NCBI RefSeq assembly: GCF_017163935.1 | Contig: NZ_JABVZR010000001.1 | Coordinates: forward strand, 1,178,001-1,242,000 | Length of the DNA: 64,000 bases | Direction of reading: 5' to 3' | Origin: Novosphingobium terrae | GTDB taxonomy: Bacteria > Pseudomonadota > Alphaproteobacteria > Sphingomonadales > Sphingomonadaceae | Shown here: piece after piece, positions 21,630-29,825 of the stretch | Numbering within the stretch: the stretch's first letter is position 1 | Layout: each line of letters begins with the position of its first letter | The notes under the pieces: model-generated | What the model was told of the DNA's origin: nothing | The model's input: the letters and a program-made list of their open reading frames with translations, nothing else | The model's database searches: none | Translations under genes and position numbers: made by a program

Positions 21630-22280
21630 ATGAAATTCTTCGTCGACACCGCCGAAACCAAGGACATCGCCGAACTGGCCGCCACCGGCCTGCTCGATGG
21701 CGTGACCACCAACCCCTCGCTGATCGCCAAGTCGGGCCGTGACTTCATCGAAGTCACCAAGGAAATCTGCGGCCTGGTCGATGGCCCGGTCTCCGCCGAA
21801 GTCGTCAGCCTCGACCATGAGAGCATGATGCGTGAGGCCGAGATCCTCCGCAAGATCGCCGACAATGTCTGCATCAAGGTGCCGCTGACCTTCGACGGCC
21901 TCAAGACCTGCAAGGCGCTGACCGGCGACGGCACGATGGTGAACGTCACCCTGTGCTTCTCGGCCAATCAGGCGCTGCTGGCCGCCAAGGCTGGCGCGAC
22001 CTTCGTCTCGCCCTTCATCGGCCGCCATGACGACAATGGCTTCGACGGCCTCGACCTGATCCGCGACATGCGCCTGATCTATGACAACTATGACTTCCAG
22101 ACCGAAATTCTGGCCGCCTCGATCCGTCATGGCGTGCATGTTCTGGAATGCGCCCGCATCGGCGCGGATGTGATGACCGCGCCGCCCGCCGTCATCAAGG
22201 GTCTGGTCAAGCATGTGTTGACAGACAAGGGTCTGGAAGGTTTCTTGGCCGACTGGGCCAAGACCGGCCAGAAGATCTGA
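21630..22280 (+). CDS. fsa: Transaldolase-like / fructose-6-phosphate aldolase
   Basis: This 216-residue class I aldolase belongs to the short transaldolase subfamily (TalC/FSA). N-terminal [16 protein letters not shown] and [17 protein letters not shown] are diagnostic. The Schiff-base lysine is in [12 protein letters not shown], followed by [19 protein letters not shown] and [10 protein letters not shown]. Start is ATG 21630 with AGGAG 8 nt upstream. It could be a true transaldolase of the non-oxidative pentose phosphate pathway or an aldolase, and sequence reading alone does not settle this. cobT follows 22 bp later and may be co-transcribed. Confidence 0.93.
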   Translation: MKFFVDTAETKDIAELAATGLLDGVTTNPSLIAKSGRDFIEVTKEICGLVDGPVSAEVVSLDHESMMREAEILRKIADNVCIKVPLTFDGLKTCKALTGDGTMVNVTLCFSANQALLAAKAGATFVSPFIGRHDDNGFDGLDLIRDMRLIYDNYDFQTEILAASIRHGVHVLECARIGADVMTAPPAVIKGLVKHVLTDKGLEGFLADWAKTGQKI

Positions 22281-22302
22281 TTTTTCAAATAAGGTAAGCA
22301 CA

Positions 22303-24117
22303 TTGGCGGAGGAAACACCCCTCGATCGGTTCAAGCAGGCTCTTACCGGCACCGCGCGCGCGATGTCGGATGTGGCCGAGGTCGAGGTGAACTGGTCCGC
22401 CGATGTGCCTGCCATTTCGGGCACGACGATGCGCGTGCCCATGCCCGGTCGCGGCCTCCCGCTGGAGGCCGCGATGCAGGCGCGCGGCGTGGCCGATGGC
22501 TATGCCTTGCGCATCAAGCATCACAATGCCGCGCTGCACAACCGCGCCCAGCCCGCCGAAGCGACCGCGCGCGCCTGTTTCGACGCCATCGAGCAGGTGC
22601 GTTACGAGGCTTTGGGCGCCAATGAATATGACGGCGTGCGCTACAATCTGGGTGCCGCGCTGGATCAGCGCATCGCGGGCGATCCCATCACCCGTGTCGA
22701 GCGGCCCGATCAGGTGCCTTTGCCCACGGCTCTGTCGCTGATCCTGCGCGAGCATCTGACCGGTGAGCCCGTGCCTCCCGCTGCGATCAAGGGCGTGGCG
22801 ATGGTGCGCAAGTGGATCGAGCAGAAGGCGGGCAAGGATTTCGAGGCTCTGGCGGAAAAGCTGGATGACCAGAAGGCGTTCCAGCATCTGGCGCTCGATA
22901 TGCTGGGCCATCTGGAGCTGACCCGCGCCGAGCTGGAACCCAATGGCGAGGACGAGGAGAACCCCGAGTCCGGCGACGAGCCCGATGACGACGATCAGCC
23001 CGGCGAGGACTCGCAGGAAATGCCTCAGCCGATGGAGGCGGCCTCCGAGCCGACGCGCGGTGACGATGAGGGGCAGGACGACGCCGATGGCGAAATGTCC
23101 GACGATGCCGACGATTCCGAAGGCAGCGAGGATGCCGAGGATGGCATGTTGCCAACGCGGCCCAACCGCCCGTGGACGGAAACGCCTGAAAACTTCGATT
23201 ACAAGAGCTTCACCACCCAGTTCGACGAGGTGGTCGCAGCCCAAGACCTGTGCGACGATGAAGAACTGACCCGCCTGCGCGCCTATCTGGACGCGCAGTT
23301 GAAGGGGTTGCAGGGCGTCGTCACCAAGCTGGCCAACCGTTTGCAGCGCCGGTTGATGGCGCAGCAGAACCGCAGCTGGGATTTTGATCAGGATGAGGGC
23401 ATGCTCGATGCCGCGCGTCTTGCCCGTGTGGTGGTCGCGCCGGGGCAGTCGCTCAGCTACAAGATCGAGCGCGATGTCGAGTTCAAGGATACGGTCGTCA
23501 CGCTGCTGATCGACAATTCGGGCTCGATGCGCGGGCGGCCGATCTCCATCGCGGCGATTTCGGCTGACGTTCTGGCCCGCACTCTGGAGCGCTGCGGGGT
23601 CAAGACAGAGGTTCTGGGCTTCACCACCAGCGCCTGGAAGGGCGGCAAGAGCCGGGAGCAGTGGCTGGCCGGTGGCAAGCCTGCTCATCCGGGGCGTCTC
23701 AATGACTTGCGGCACATTGTTTACAAAAAGGCTGATGAGCCCTGGCGCCGGGCGCGCAAGAATCTCGGCCTGATGATGCGCGAAGGGCTGCTGAAGGAAA
23801 ATATCGACGGCGAGGCGCTGATCTGGGCGCATAACCGCATGCTGGCCCGGCAGGAGGACCGCCGCATCCTGATGGTGATCTCCGACGGCGCGCCGGTGGA
23901 TGACAGCACGCTGAGCGTCAATGCGGCGGGCTATCTGGAAACCCATCTGCGCAAGGTCATCGAGTGGATCGAGAAGCAGTCGCCGGTGCAGCTGGTGGCG
24001 ATCGGCATCGGCCATGATGTGACGCGCTATTACCGCCGCGCCGTGACCATCATGGATGTCGAGCAGCTGGGCGGCACGATGATCGAGCAGTTGGCGGGCC
24101 TCTTCGAAGACGGTTGA
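22303..24117 (+). CDS. cobT: Cobaltochelatase subunit CobT
   Basis: CobT works with CobS (AAA+) and CobN to insert cobalt into hydrogenobyrinate a,c-diamide in aerobic cobalamin synthesis. The 604-residue protein has the usual three parts: an N-terminal domain, a central very acidic segment (about residues 210-290, rich in Asp/Glu) and a C-terminal von Willebrand factor A domain with MIDAS motif [11 protein letters not shown]. The start is TTG 22303, 8 nt after AAGG. cobS, usually adjacent, is not here. The gene follows fsa and precedes a strong inverted repeat. Confidence 0.93.
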   Translation: MAEETPLDRFKQALTGTARAMSDVAEVEVNWSADVPAISGTTMRVPMPGRGLPLEAAMQARGVADGYALRIKHHNAALHNRAQPAEATARACFDAIEQVRYEALGANEYDGVRYNLGAALDQRIAGDPITRVERPDQVPLPTALSLILREHLTGEPVPPAAIKGVAMVRKWIEQKAGKDFEALAEKLDDQKAFQHLALDMLGHLELTRAELEPNGEDEENPESGDEPDDDDQPGEDSQEMPQPMEAASEPTRGDDEGQDDADGEMSDDADDSEGSEDAEDGMLPTRPNRPWTETPENFDYKSFTTQFDEVVAAQDLCDDEELTRLRAYLDAQLKGLQGVVTKLANRLQRRLMAQQNRSWDFDQDEGMLDAARLARVVVAPGQSLSYKIERDVEFKDTVVTLLIDNSGSMRGRPISIAAISADVLARTLERCGVKTEVLGFTTSAWKGGKSREQWLAGGKPAHPGRLNDLRHIVYKKADEPWRRARKNLGLMMREGLLKENIDGEALIWAHNRMLARQEDRRILMVISDGAPVDDSTLSVNAAGYLETHLRKVIEWIEKQSPVQLVAIGIGHDVTRYYRRAVTIMDVEQLGGTMIEQLAGLFEDG

Positions 24118-24125
24118 GTCGTTTG

Positions 24126-24231
24126 CGGCACGATGCGAGGCATCGTGCCGGGCGGCACCGGCCCTCTCCCCCGCCCGGCCACCCAGAGCATACCGTCGAG
24201 TAGCCGGGCGAGGGAGCGGGCCGGTGCCGCC
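24126..24231. repeat. Two consecutive inverted repeats between cobT and cysS
   Basis: First, a perfect hairpin GGCACGATGC-GAG-GCATCGTGCC lies at 24127-24149. Second, a long inverted repeat has 29-bp arms at 24151-24179 and 24203-24231 (GGCGGCACCGGCCC ... GGGCCGGTGCCGCC) with only two mismatches and a 23-nt loop. There is no T run, so the second is not a classical intrinsic terminator. Confidence 0.8.
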
Positions 24232-24284
24232 AAAAGCGCTGTGGCGCTTGACCTTTCCCTCGCGCCTTGCCAACCGGCAGGGCT

Positions 24285-25763
24285 ATGACTGACGCCACGC
24301 CCCTGAAGCTGTTCAACAGCCTGACCCGCCAGCTCGAAACCTTCGAGCCCGTCCACCCCGGCGAGGCGCGCGTCTACAGCTGTGGCCCCACGGTCTACAA
24401 CTATCCGCATATCGGCAATATGCGCGCTTATGTGTTTGCCGATGTGTTGGGGCGGGTGCTGTCCTTCAAGGGCTACAAGCTTTCCCACGTCATCAACATC
24501 ACCGATGTGGGCCATCTGACCGACGATGCCGACGCCGGTGAGGACAAGATGGAAAAGATGGCCGCGAAAGAGGCCAAAAGCATCTGGGCCATCGCCGAGC
24601 ATTACACCGAGGCTTACTGGGCCGACATCAAGGCGCTGAACATCCGCCAGCCGATGGAATGGTCGGTGGCGACGAAATATGTGCCCGCGATGATCGAGTT
24701 CGCCGAAAAGATCGCCGACAAGCACTGCTATGAGCTGGAAAGCGGCCTCTATTTCGATGTGGCCAGCGTGGCCGATTATGGCCGCCTTGCCCGTGCCCAC
24801 ACCGAAGAGGGCGAGGGCCGCATCGAGGCTGTCGAGGGCAAGCGCAACGCCGCCGATTTCGCGATCTGGCGCAAAACCCCCGCTGGCGAGACGCGCCAGA
24901 TGGAATGGGATTCGCCCTGGGGTCGCGGTGCGCCGGGCTGGCATCTGGAATGCTCGGTGATGAGCGGGCAGCTGCTGGGCTTCCCCTTTGACATTCACAC
25001 CGGCGGCATCGATCACCGCGAAATCCACCACCCGAACGAGATCGCGCAGAATCAGGCCTTCTGCTGCTCCGGAGGGCTGGACGTGCCCGGCAATTCCGGC
25101 GCCAAGCTCTGGATGCACAACAATTTCCTCGTCGAGCGCAGCGGCAAGATGAGCAAGTCCTCGGGCGAGTTCCTCCGCCTGCAACTGCTGATCGACAAGG
25201 GCTATCACCCGCTGGCCTATCGCCTGATGTGCCTTCAGGCGCAGTATCGCAGCGAGTTGGAGTTCAGTTGGGAAGGGCTGGGCGCTGCTTTGACGCGCCT
25301 GAAGCGTCTGGTGATGGCGGTGGAGCAATTGCGCGCGCGCCTCAACGATGAAGGCGGCTCCGTGATCGAGGGCGCCGAGCCGGGGCCGAAGTTCGCGCCC
25401 CTGCGCGAGGCTTTCGCAGCGGCGGTCAGCGACGATCTGGGCACGCCGATTGCGCTCACCCAGCTCGAAGCGGTGGTGGCGCTGAAAAAGGTCGATCTGG
25501 GCCAGAAGCTGGCGGTGATCGCCGAGATGGATGCGGTGCTGGGCCTCAACCTGCTGGCCCTGACTCGCGCCGAATTGCGCCTCAAACCCAAGGTCGCCAC
25601 CATCACCGAGGCCGAGATCGACGAGATCCTCGCCGCCCGCCGTCAGGCCCGTGCGGACAAGGATTTCGCTAAGTCCGATGCCCTGCGCGACGACCTCGCT
25701 GCGCGCGGTGTGGAGGCCATGGATGGCGACCCGCTCGGCTGGGACTGGAAGCTGGAGGCGTAA
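24285..25763 (+). CDS. cysS: Cysteinyl-tRNA synthetase
   Basis: This class I aminoacyl-tRNA synthetase has 492 residues. The signature NYPHIGNMRAYVFADVLGR holds the HIGH-like motif (residues 42-45), and KMSKS is at 288-292. Zinc ligands are expected from CGPTVYNY, the WHLECSVMS cysteine and IDHREIHHPNEIAQ. The C-terminal helical domain carries the family pattern RQARADKDFAKSDALRDDL. Start is ATG 24285. A TTG 18 bp upstream is in frame but lies within the cobT-cysS spacer. Confidence 0.97.
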   Translation: MTDATPLKLFNSLTRQLETFEPVHPGEARVYSCGPTVYNYPHIGNMRAYVFADVLGRVLSFKGYKLSHVINITDVGHLTDDADAGEDKMEKMAAKEAKSIWAIAEHYTEAYWADIKALNIRQPMEWSVATKYVPAMIEFAEKIADKHCYELESGLYFDVASVADYGRLARAHTEEGEGRIEAVEGKRNAADFAIWRKTPAGETRQMEWDSPWGRGAPGWHLECSVMSGQLLGFPFDIHTGGIDHREIHHPNEIAQNQAFCCSGGLDVPGNSGAKLWMHNNFLVERSGKMSKSSGEFLRLQLLIDKGYHPLAYRLMCLQAQYRSELEFSWEGLGAALTRLKRLVMAVEQLRARLNDEGGSVIEGAEPGPKFAPLREAFAAAVSDDLGTPIALTQLEAVVALKKVDLGQKLAVIAEMDAVLGLNLLALTRAELRLKPKVATITEAEIDEILAARRQARADKDFAKSDALRDDLAARGVEAMDGDPLGWDWKLEA

Positions 25764-25771
25764 AGGGTTAA

Positions 25772-25801
25772 GAACGCTCCCGGTTTACGCCGGGAGAGTT
25801 C
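25772..25801 (+). promoter_or_regulatory. Hairpin enclosing the ribosome binding site of the next gene
   Basis: GAAC-G-CTCCCGG...CCGGGAG-A-GTTC forms an 11-bp stem interrupted by one G/A mismatch, with a 6-nt loop, between cysS and the gene at 25803. The 3' arm includes GGGAG, the likely ribosome binding site 6 nt before the ATG. It could limit translation of the downstream gene when folded. Confidence 0.55.
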
Positions 25802-25802
25802 T

Positions 25803-26276
25803 ATGTCCGTCGCCACCTTTGCCAGCCTGTTGCTTGCCGCCGGAGCGCCCAGCCTGGGGGACGGGCGGGCGCTCGATGCTCTGGTCAACCAGATTTACGA
25901 CCCCTATCGCGGGGACGGACACGCGGAATATTGGAACGCGCCGATCTACTCCACGCAGACCCGGCAACTGATCCAGATGTGGTCGCAGAGCCGCCGGCAC
26001 GGCAGCGATGATGTCTCCGAAACCGATATGCTTTGCGATTGTCAGGACTGGGACGCCAATGCCTTCCATGTCGAGACGATCAGCCGTCAGTTCACCGGGC
26101 CGGGCCGGGCGGTGCTGCTGCTGCGCGTCTGGCAGACCAAAAGCGATCACAGCAATGTGCGCCTCTCGCTGATCAAGGAGGGCAGCCGCTGGACGGTGGA
26201 GGATATCGGGGACTCGGCGGGCGGCAGCGGCCTGAGGTCCGCCCTTGGCCGCGCCATGAGCAAGGCGCGGCGCTAG
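25803..26276 (+). CDS. Hypothetical protein, DUF3828-like
   Basis: This is a 157-residue protein with a short hydrophobic N-terminus (ATFASLLLAAGAPSLG) that may be a weak signal peptide. The body starts with ALVNQIYDPYR and has a mixed alpha/beta pattern with CDCQDW near the middle and VRLSLIKEGSRWTVEDIG near the end. This resembles DUF3828 (NTF2-like) envelope proteins, though I cannot confirm it. It follows cysS by 39 bp, with a hairpin over its ribosome binding site, and ends 4 bp before a convergent gene. Confidence 0.65.
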   Translation: MSVATFASLLLAAGAPSLGDGRALDALVNQIYDPYRGDGHAEYWNAPIYSTQTRQLIQMWSQSRRHGSDDVSETDMLCDCQDWDANAFHVETISRQFTGPGRAVLLLRVWQTKSDHSNVRLSLIKEGSRWTVEDIGDSAGGSGLRSALGRAMSKARR

Positions 26277-26280
26277 AGTT

Positions 26281-26700
26281 TCAGATTTCGTTGAGCAGCA
26301 GCAGGTCGGCCTCGACCACCATCAGCGGGCGGGGCTGGGTAAGATGCGTCACCTCGCTGACGCCCGCATCGGCCACCAGCCGGCCCGGCAGATGGAATTC
26401 GTGATCGGGCAGCAGGGCGATGAAACTTTCCGCCGCCGCAATGCCCGGATCGCCCGCGAAGCTCAGCGTGATGGTGTGGCGCGTGCCTGAAAAGGTGGCG
26501 CTGGCCCAGGGCCTTTCGGCGTGGGAGATCAGCTCGCTTTCCGGCCCCGCCAGTCGCATCACCGCATCGAGCAGGCGCAGCGCCGGATCGCGCCGCCGCC
26601 GGGAGCCCAGCGCGCCGCCGCCATCATGCGCCGTGGGCTTGCGCGAGGGGCCGGAGAAGAGGCGGATCAGATCGCGCCCATGGTGAAAATCAAAGCGCAT
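26281..26700 (-). CDS. Hypothetical protein of the divergent S24-repressor module
   Basis: This 139-residue protein starts at ATG 26700 after a perfect AAGGAGG. No signal peptide or membrane segment is visible. The N-terminal 40 residues are basic (DFHHGRDLIRLFSG, RRRRDP), the rest mixed. I recognise no family. It overlaps the end of the 65-residue gene by 11 bp, so the two form an operon pointing away from the S24 repressor. The upstream in-frame extension overlaps that gene and lacks a binding site. Confidence 0.65.
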   Translation of the reverse strand: MRFDFHHGRDLIRLFSGPSRKPTAHDGGGALGSRRRRDPALRLLDAVMRLAGPESELISHAERPWASATFSGTRHTITLSFAGDPGIAAAESFIALLPDHEFHLPGRLVADAGVSEVTHLTQPRPLMVVEADLLLLNEI

Positions 26701-26887
26701 GGTCGGCCTCCTTCGGTTGGGCGTGGCTGTCGATAAAGGCCTCGATGCGGCGGGCGAGGTCATCGCGCGGCACGCGGCCATTGCGCATATCGCCGACCAG
26801 ACGCGGGTCATGCGCCACCAGCCGCCCGAATTTGGTCCACGGCATGCCGCTGTGGCGCAGAAACGTCTCGATCCTTCTGAGCAACAT
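26690..26887 (-). CDS. Small helix-turn-helix-like protein
   Basis: This 65-residue protein starts at ATG 26887, 5 nt after AAAGGGGG. The sequence LLRRIETFLRHSGMPWTKFGRLVAHDPRLVGDMRNGRVPRDDLARRIEAFI, read in pieces, has the spacing of a short Cro/XRE-like helix-turn-helix (TKFGRLV - DPRLVGDMRNG). It is the first gene of the minus-strand pair and faces the S24 repressor across 112 bp of operator DNA. The layout recalls a cI/cro-type switch, but no phage genes are near. Confidence 0.65.
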   Translation of the reverse strand: MLLRRIETFLRHSGMPWTKFGRLVAHDPRLVGDMRNGRVPRDDLARRIEAFIDSHAQPKEADHAL

Positions 26888-26959
26888 CAAAGCCCCCTTT
26901 CGTCTGGGCGCCTGCGGTGGAGCCCGAATCAGAATGTTCTTTAAATGTTCCATTCGAAG

Positions 26960-26992
26960 TCCTACTTGTCTAGGAAATTTCCTATGATAGGA
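26960..26992. promoter_or_regulatory. Overlapping palindromic operator cluster before the S24 repressor
   Basis: Half-sites TCCTA (26960-26964), TAGGA (26971-26975), TCCTA (26980-26984) and TAGGA (26988-26992) make three overlapping palindromes: TCCTA-N6-TAGGA, the perfect 14-mer TAGGAAATTTCCTA (26971-26984) and TCCTATGATAGGA (26980-26992). They lie 8 nt before the ATG of the repressor and in the shared promoter region, as expected of autoregulation. Confidence 0.7.
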
Positions 26993-26999
26993 TGGTGCC

Positions 27000-27662
27000 A
27001 TGAACAGCACCGATCCGCGCAACCGACTGGTCGAATTGGCGCGTGAGCGCGGCACCAGCCTGGCTGCGCTTTCGGAATTGATCGGGCGAAATACCACATA
27101 TATTCAACAATTTGTGCGCAAGGGCAGTCCGCGCAAGCTGGAGGAGGGAGACCGGCGCACGCTGGCCCGCTTCTTCGGCATCGCCGAGTCGCAGTTGGGT
27201 GGCGTGGAGGATAAATCCTCGCTGCTGGACTTGAAGCGCGAGACTTCGGCCTGGGTCGATGTGCCGCGTCTGGCGCTCGATGCTTCGGCGGGGCCGGGGG
27301 CGCTGCCGGAAGCCATGGTGGTGGGGGAAAAGCCCTTTGGCCACTTCCGCTATGCGCGGCGCTGGTTACGCGGGCAGGGGCTCGATCCCGCGCATCTCTC
27401 GGCGATTGCCGTGGCGGGCGATTCGATGGAGCCTGCCCTGCATGATGGCGACGAAATCCTTGTCGATCTGCGCCCGCGTGACTGGGGTGACGGCGTCCAT
27501 GTGCTGCGGCTGGGGGAGACGTTGCTGGTTAAGCGGCTGGCCTTCCGTCAGCCGGGGCAGGTGCATGTGATCAGCGAGAACCCGCGCTACGCCCCCTATG
27601 ATCTGCCGCTGGAAGAGGTGGCGATCATCGGGCGAGTCGTCTGGAAATGCGGGCGGATCTAG
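27000..27662 (+). CDS. S24-family (LexA/CI-like) repressor
   Basis: This 220-residue transcription factor has an N-terminal helix-turn-helix (LAALSELIGRNTTYIQQFVRK, residues 21-41) and a C-terminal S24 serine peptidase/dimerisation domain. The catalytic dyad is Ser 142 in VAGDSMEPALHDGD and Lys 178 in LLVKRL, so RecA-stimulated self-cleavage is possible in principle. The linker has ALDASAGPGA, where the usual Ala-Gly cleavage site could be. The operator cluster 8 nt upstream suggests autoregulation and control of the divergent gene pair. A phage origin is possible, though no prophage genes are near. Confidence 0.85.
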   Translation: MNSTDPRNRLVELARERGTSLAALSELIGRNTTYIQQFVRKGSPRKLEEGDRRTLARFFGIAESQLGGVEDKSSLLDLKRETSAWVDVPRLALDASAGPGALPEAMVVGEKPFGHFRYARRWLRGQGLDPAHLSAIAVAGDSMEPALHDGDEILVDLRPRDWGDGVHVLRLGETLLVKRLAFRQPGQVHVISENPRYAPYDLPLEEVAIIGRVVWKCGRI

Positions 27663-27680
27663 ACCCGCCCGCACAGGATC

Positions 27681-28190
27681 TCACTTCGTCCAGCTGGCCA
27701 GCCAGTCGGCCAGCGCTTGCGGGCTCATATGGCGCGCGTCGGACAGGGCCGTTTCGTGGCCGGGGTTCAGCACCTTGCGGGTTCTGGGGTCGATGATCAG
27801 CACGGCGGGCACGCCCTTGGGGCGCGGCGGCTGGCCGTAACCGGCCCAGATGTCGAGATTCTTGGTGTAGCGGCCCACATCGATCGTCACCTCGACATAA
27901 TGCTTTTCCACGAAGGCTTTAACCTCGGGCAGTTCGATCGTGCCGGCCAGCACGCGGCAGTCCGGGCACCAGTTGCCGCCGAAATCGAGCAGCAGCAGCT
28001 TGTGCTCCTTCTTCGCCCTGGCCGTGGCCTTGGCGACATCAGCCTTGGCATCGGCATTCTCGTCATAGGGCAGTGGCAGTGGCTGGTTGAGCTGGTCGAA
28101 GCTGGAGATCGCCACATGCGGGGCCGGAGCCGCCAGAGCGGGCGCGGCAGTGCAGGTGAGGGCGATGGCGGCGGCAAGGAAAAGGCGCAT
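27681..28190 (-). CDS. Secreted thioredoxin-fold protein
   Basis: This 169-residue protein has a cleavable signal peptide (MRLFLAAAIALTCTAAPALA, cut after residue 20) and a thioredoxin domain with active site GGNWCPDCRVL (Cys 75 and Cys 78). The cis-Pro motif is in KGVPAVLIIDP. It resembles periplasmic thioredoxin-like proteins with a WCxDC site (DUF255/thioredoxin_7 type) rather than DsbA. The ATG at 28190 was chosen because it begins the signal peptide. It converges on the S24 repressor gene. Confidence 0.85.
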   Translation of the reverse strand: MRLFLAAAIALTCTAAPALAAPAPHVAISSFDQLNQPLPLPYDENADAKADVAKATARAKKEHKLLLLDFGGNWCPDCRVLAGTIELPEVKAFVEKHYVEVTIDVGRYTKNLDIWAGYGQPPRPKGVPAVLIIDPRTRKVLNPGHETALSDARHMSPQALADWLASWTK

Positions 28191-28291
28191 CCCATGAATC
28201 CTAACTAAATGAGTTGAGATTTTTATAGGCCGCGCCCGCCGATGTGCAACGCCCTTTGCGCGCATGGTTTTCGCCGCTATCTCCCGATGCC

Positions 28292-28963
28292 ATGGCCACC
28301 AATCCCACCAAGCCCGAACCGCCGCTGCGCGCCGCGATCATCCCCGTCACCGCCTTCCAGCAGAATTGCTCGCTGATCTGGTGTACCAAGACGATGCGCG
28401 GGGCGCTGGTCGATCCGGGCGGCGATCTGGACAAGTTGAAGGCGGGCGTCGCCAAAGCGGGTGTCACGCTGGAGAAGCTGCTGGTCACCCATGGTCATAT
28501 GGACCACTGCGGTCTGGCAGGCGTGCTGGCGCAGGAGTTGGACCTGCCGCTGGAAGGCCCGCATGAGGATGACCGCTTCTGGATCGAGGGGCTCGACAAT
28601 CCCAACACCCGCATGGGCCTCGAAGGCAAAAGCTTCGAGCCGACTCGCTGGCTGCAGGATGGCGACACCGTCACCGTGGGCGAGCTGACGCTGAATGTGA
28701 TTCACTGCCCCGGCCATACGCCCGGCCATGTGGTGTTCTTCCACGAAGAATCACGGCTGGCGATCGTGGGCGATGTGATCTTTCAGGGCTCGATCGGGCG
28801 GACGGATTTTCCCAAGGGTAATCATCAGCAGTTGATCGATTCGATCACGGAAAAACTGTGGCCACTGGGCAAGGATGTGAATTTCATCCCCGGCCATGGC
28901 CCCATGAGCAGCTTCGGCCATGAAATGCTGACCAACCCCTTTGTGGGCAGCCGCTACGGTTAA
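28292..28963 (+). CDS. MBL-fold metallo-hydrolase (glyoxalase II-like)
   Basis: This 223-residue cytosolic hydrolase has the metallo-beta-lactamase signature THGHMDHCG (His 67, His 69, Asp 71, His 72), the later HCPGHTPGHVVF histidine, GDVIFQGSIGRTDFP and the last ligand in IPGHGPMSSFG. This matches the YcbL-type glyoxalase II subgroup. The substrate is probably a glutathione or related thioester, not proven. Start ATG 28292 is the family N-terminus. A bidirectional hairpin follows its stop. Confidence 0.9.
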   Translation: MATNPTKPEPPLRAAIIPVTAFQQNCSLIWCTKTMRGALVDPGGDLDKLKAGVAKAGVTLEKLLVTHGHMDHCGLAGVLAQELDLPLEGPHEDDRFWIEGLDNPNTRMGLEGKSFEPTRWLQDGDTVTVGELTLNVIHCPGHTPGHVVFFHEESRLAIVGDVIFQGSIGRTDFPKGNHQQLIDSITEKLWPLGKDVNFIPGHGPMSSFGHEMLTNPFVGSRYG

Positions 28964-28970
28964 AGGCAAA

Positions 28971-28992
28971 GGGGGCGGCGAAAGCCGCCCCC
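28971..28992. terminator. Bidirectional terminator hairpin
   Basis: GGGGGCGGC-GAAA-GCCGCCCCC is a perfect 9-bp GC-rich stem between convergent genes. On the minus strand it is followed by TTTGCCTTTA, a modest T-rich run. Confidence 0.7.
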
Positions 28993-29001
28993 TCACATTC
29001 A

Positions 29002-29427
29002 TCAGGCGGGATGCATCATCTGATGCATCGCCACAAACAGCGCAAAGCCGCCAAGACCCAGCTGGATCAGAATGGCCGAGACCGCGCCGAAGACTCGGCC
29101 CGCCTTGAAGCGCCCATCCATGCCCCAGGCGTGAGTCACGCGGCCCAGCATAAAGACGGCGCCCACCACCGGCAGCCACCAGCTGCCCTTGCCGGAAAGC
29201 TCGATCCCGGCGACCAGAATCAGCAGCAGCGGCGTGTTCTCACTGAAATTGGCGTGAGCGCGCATGCGGCGGAAAATCGAATCATGTCCGCCATCGCCCA
29301 CATCCACCTTCAGCTTTCCGCGCAGCTGGCCGATGCGCAGGCTCAGCCAGAAGTTGATCAGCGCGGCTGCGGCTGCCAAAGCCAGCGTGGTGGGCAGGAT
29401 CATCGGGATTGTCAGGCTTACGGGCAT
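29002..29427 (-). CDS. MAPEG-family membrane protein
   Basis: This 141-residue inner-membrane protein has four hydrophobic segments and the family sequence FRRMRAHANFSENTPLLLILVAGIEL, readable in parts (RMRAHANFSENTPL). MAPEG proteins in eukaryotes are glutathione S-transferases or eicosanoid enzymes. Bacterial members are mostly uncharacterised, so activity is not assigned. It converges on the MBL-fold gene, with a shared terminator between. Confidence 0.88.
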   Translation of the reverse strand: MPVSLTIPMILPTTLALAAAAALINFWLSLRIGQLRGKLKVDVGDGGHDSIFRRMRAHANFSENTPLLLILVAGIELSGKGSWWLPVVGAVFMLGRVTHAWGMDGRFKAGRVFGAVSAILIQLGLGGFALFVAMHQMMHPA

Positions 29428-29609
29428 GTTTGTCGCTTCCCCCTAAAGGCGTTGATGATAGATATCTTTCAGTTCGTTGCGCCGATTAGACCAGAGAAGC
29501 TTGCAACACACGCCAAATTCGCTATAGGCGCGCCTTCGCTCCGCCGGTGCTGAGATGCATTGAGGCGGCTTTTACTGTCGGTAACGAATTTTCAGGAACA
29601 GGTGCCTCC

Positions 29610-29789
29610 ATGGCTGTCCCCAAAAGAAAAACCTCCCCTTCTCGCCGGGGCATGCGCCGCAGCCATGACGCGCTGTCGGTCGAGGCGTTCCACGAGTGCT
29701 CGAACTGCGGCGAGCTGAAGCGCCCGCATAACCTGTGCAACGCTTGCGGCCACTACAATGGTCGCGAGATTGTCGCGGTTGGCCTGTAA
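29610..29789 (+). CDS. rpmF: 50S ribosomal protein L32
   Basis: This 59-residue ribosomal protein ([20 protein letters not shown]) has four cysteines (CSNCG...CNACG) that should bind zinc, the C+ form. The upstream open frame is not part of the gene. It starts the conserved cluster rpmF-plsX-fabH-ihfA-merR, with plsX 36 bp later behind AGGAGGT. Confidence 0.97.
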   Translation: MAVPKRKTSPSRRGMRRSHDALSVEAFHECSNCGELKRPHNLCNACGHYNGREIVAVGL

Positions 29790-29825
29790 GCGCAACCGCG
29801 CGCTGACAGCAGGAGGTAAGCACCC

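Noticed and set aside
26690..27662. Prophage containing the S24 repressor
   Set aside because: No integrase, terminase, capsid or tail genes or attachment repeats are visible, and flanking genes are housekeeping.
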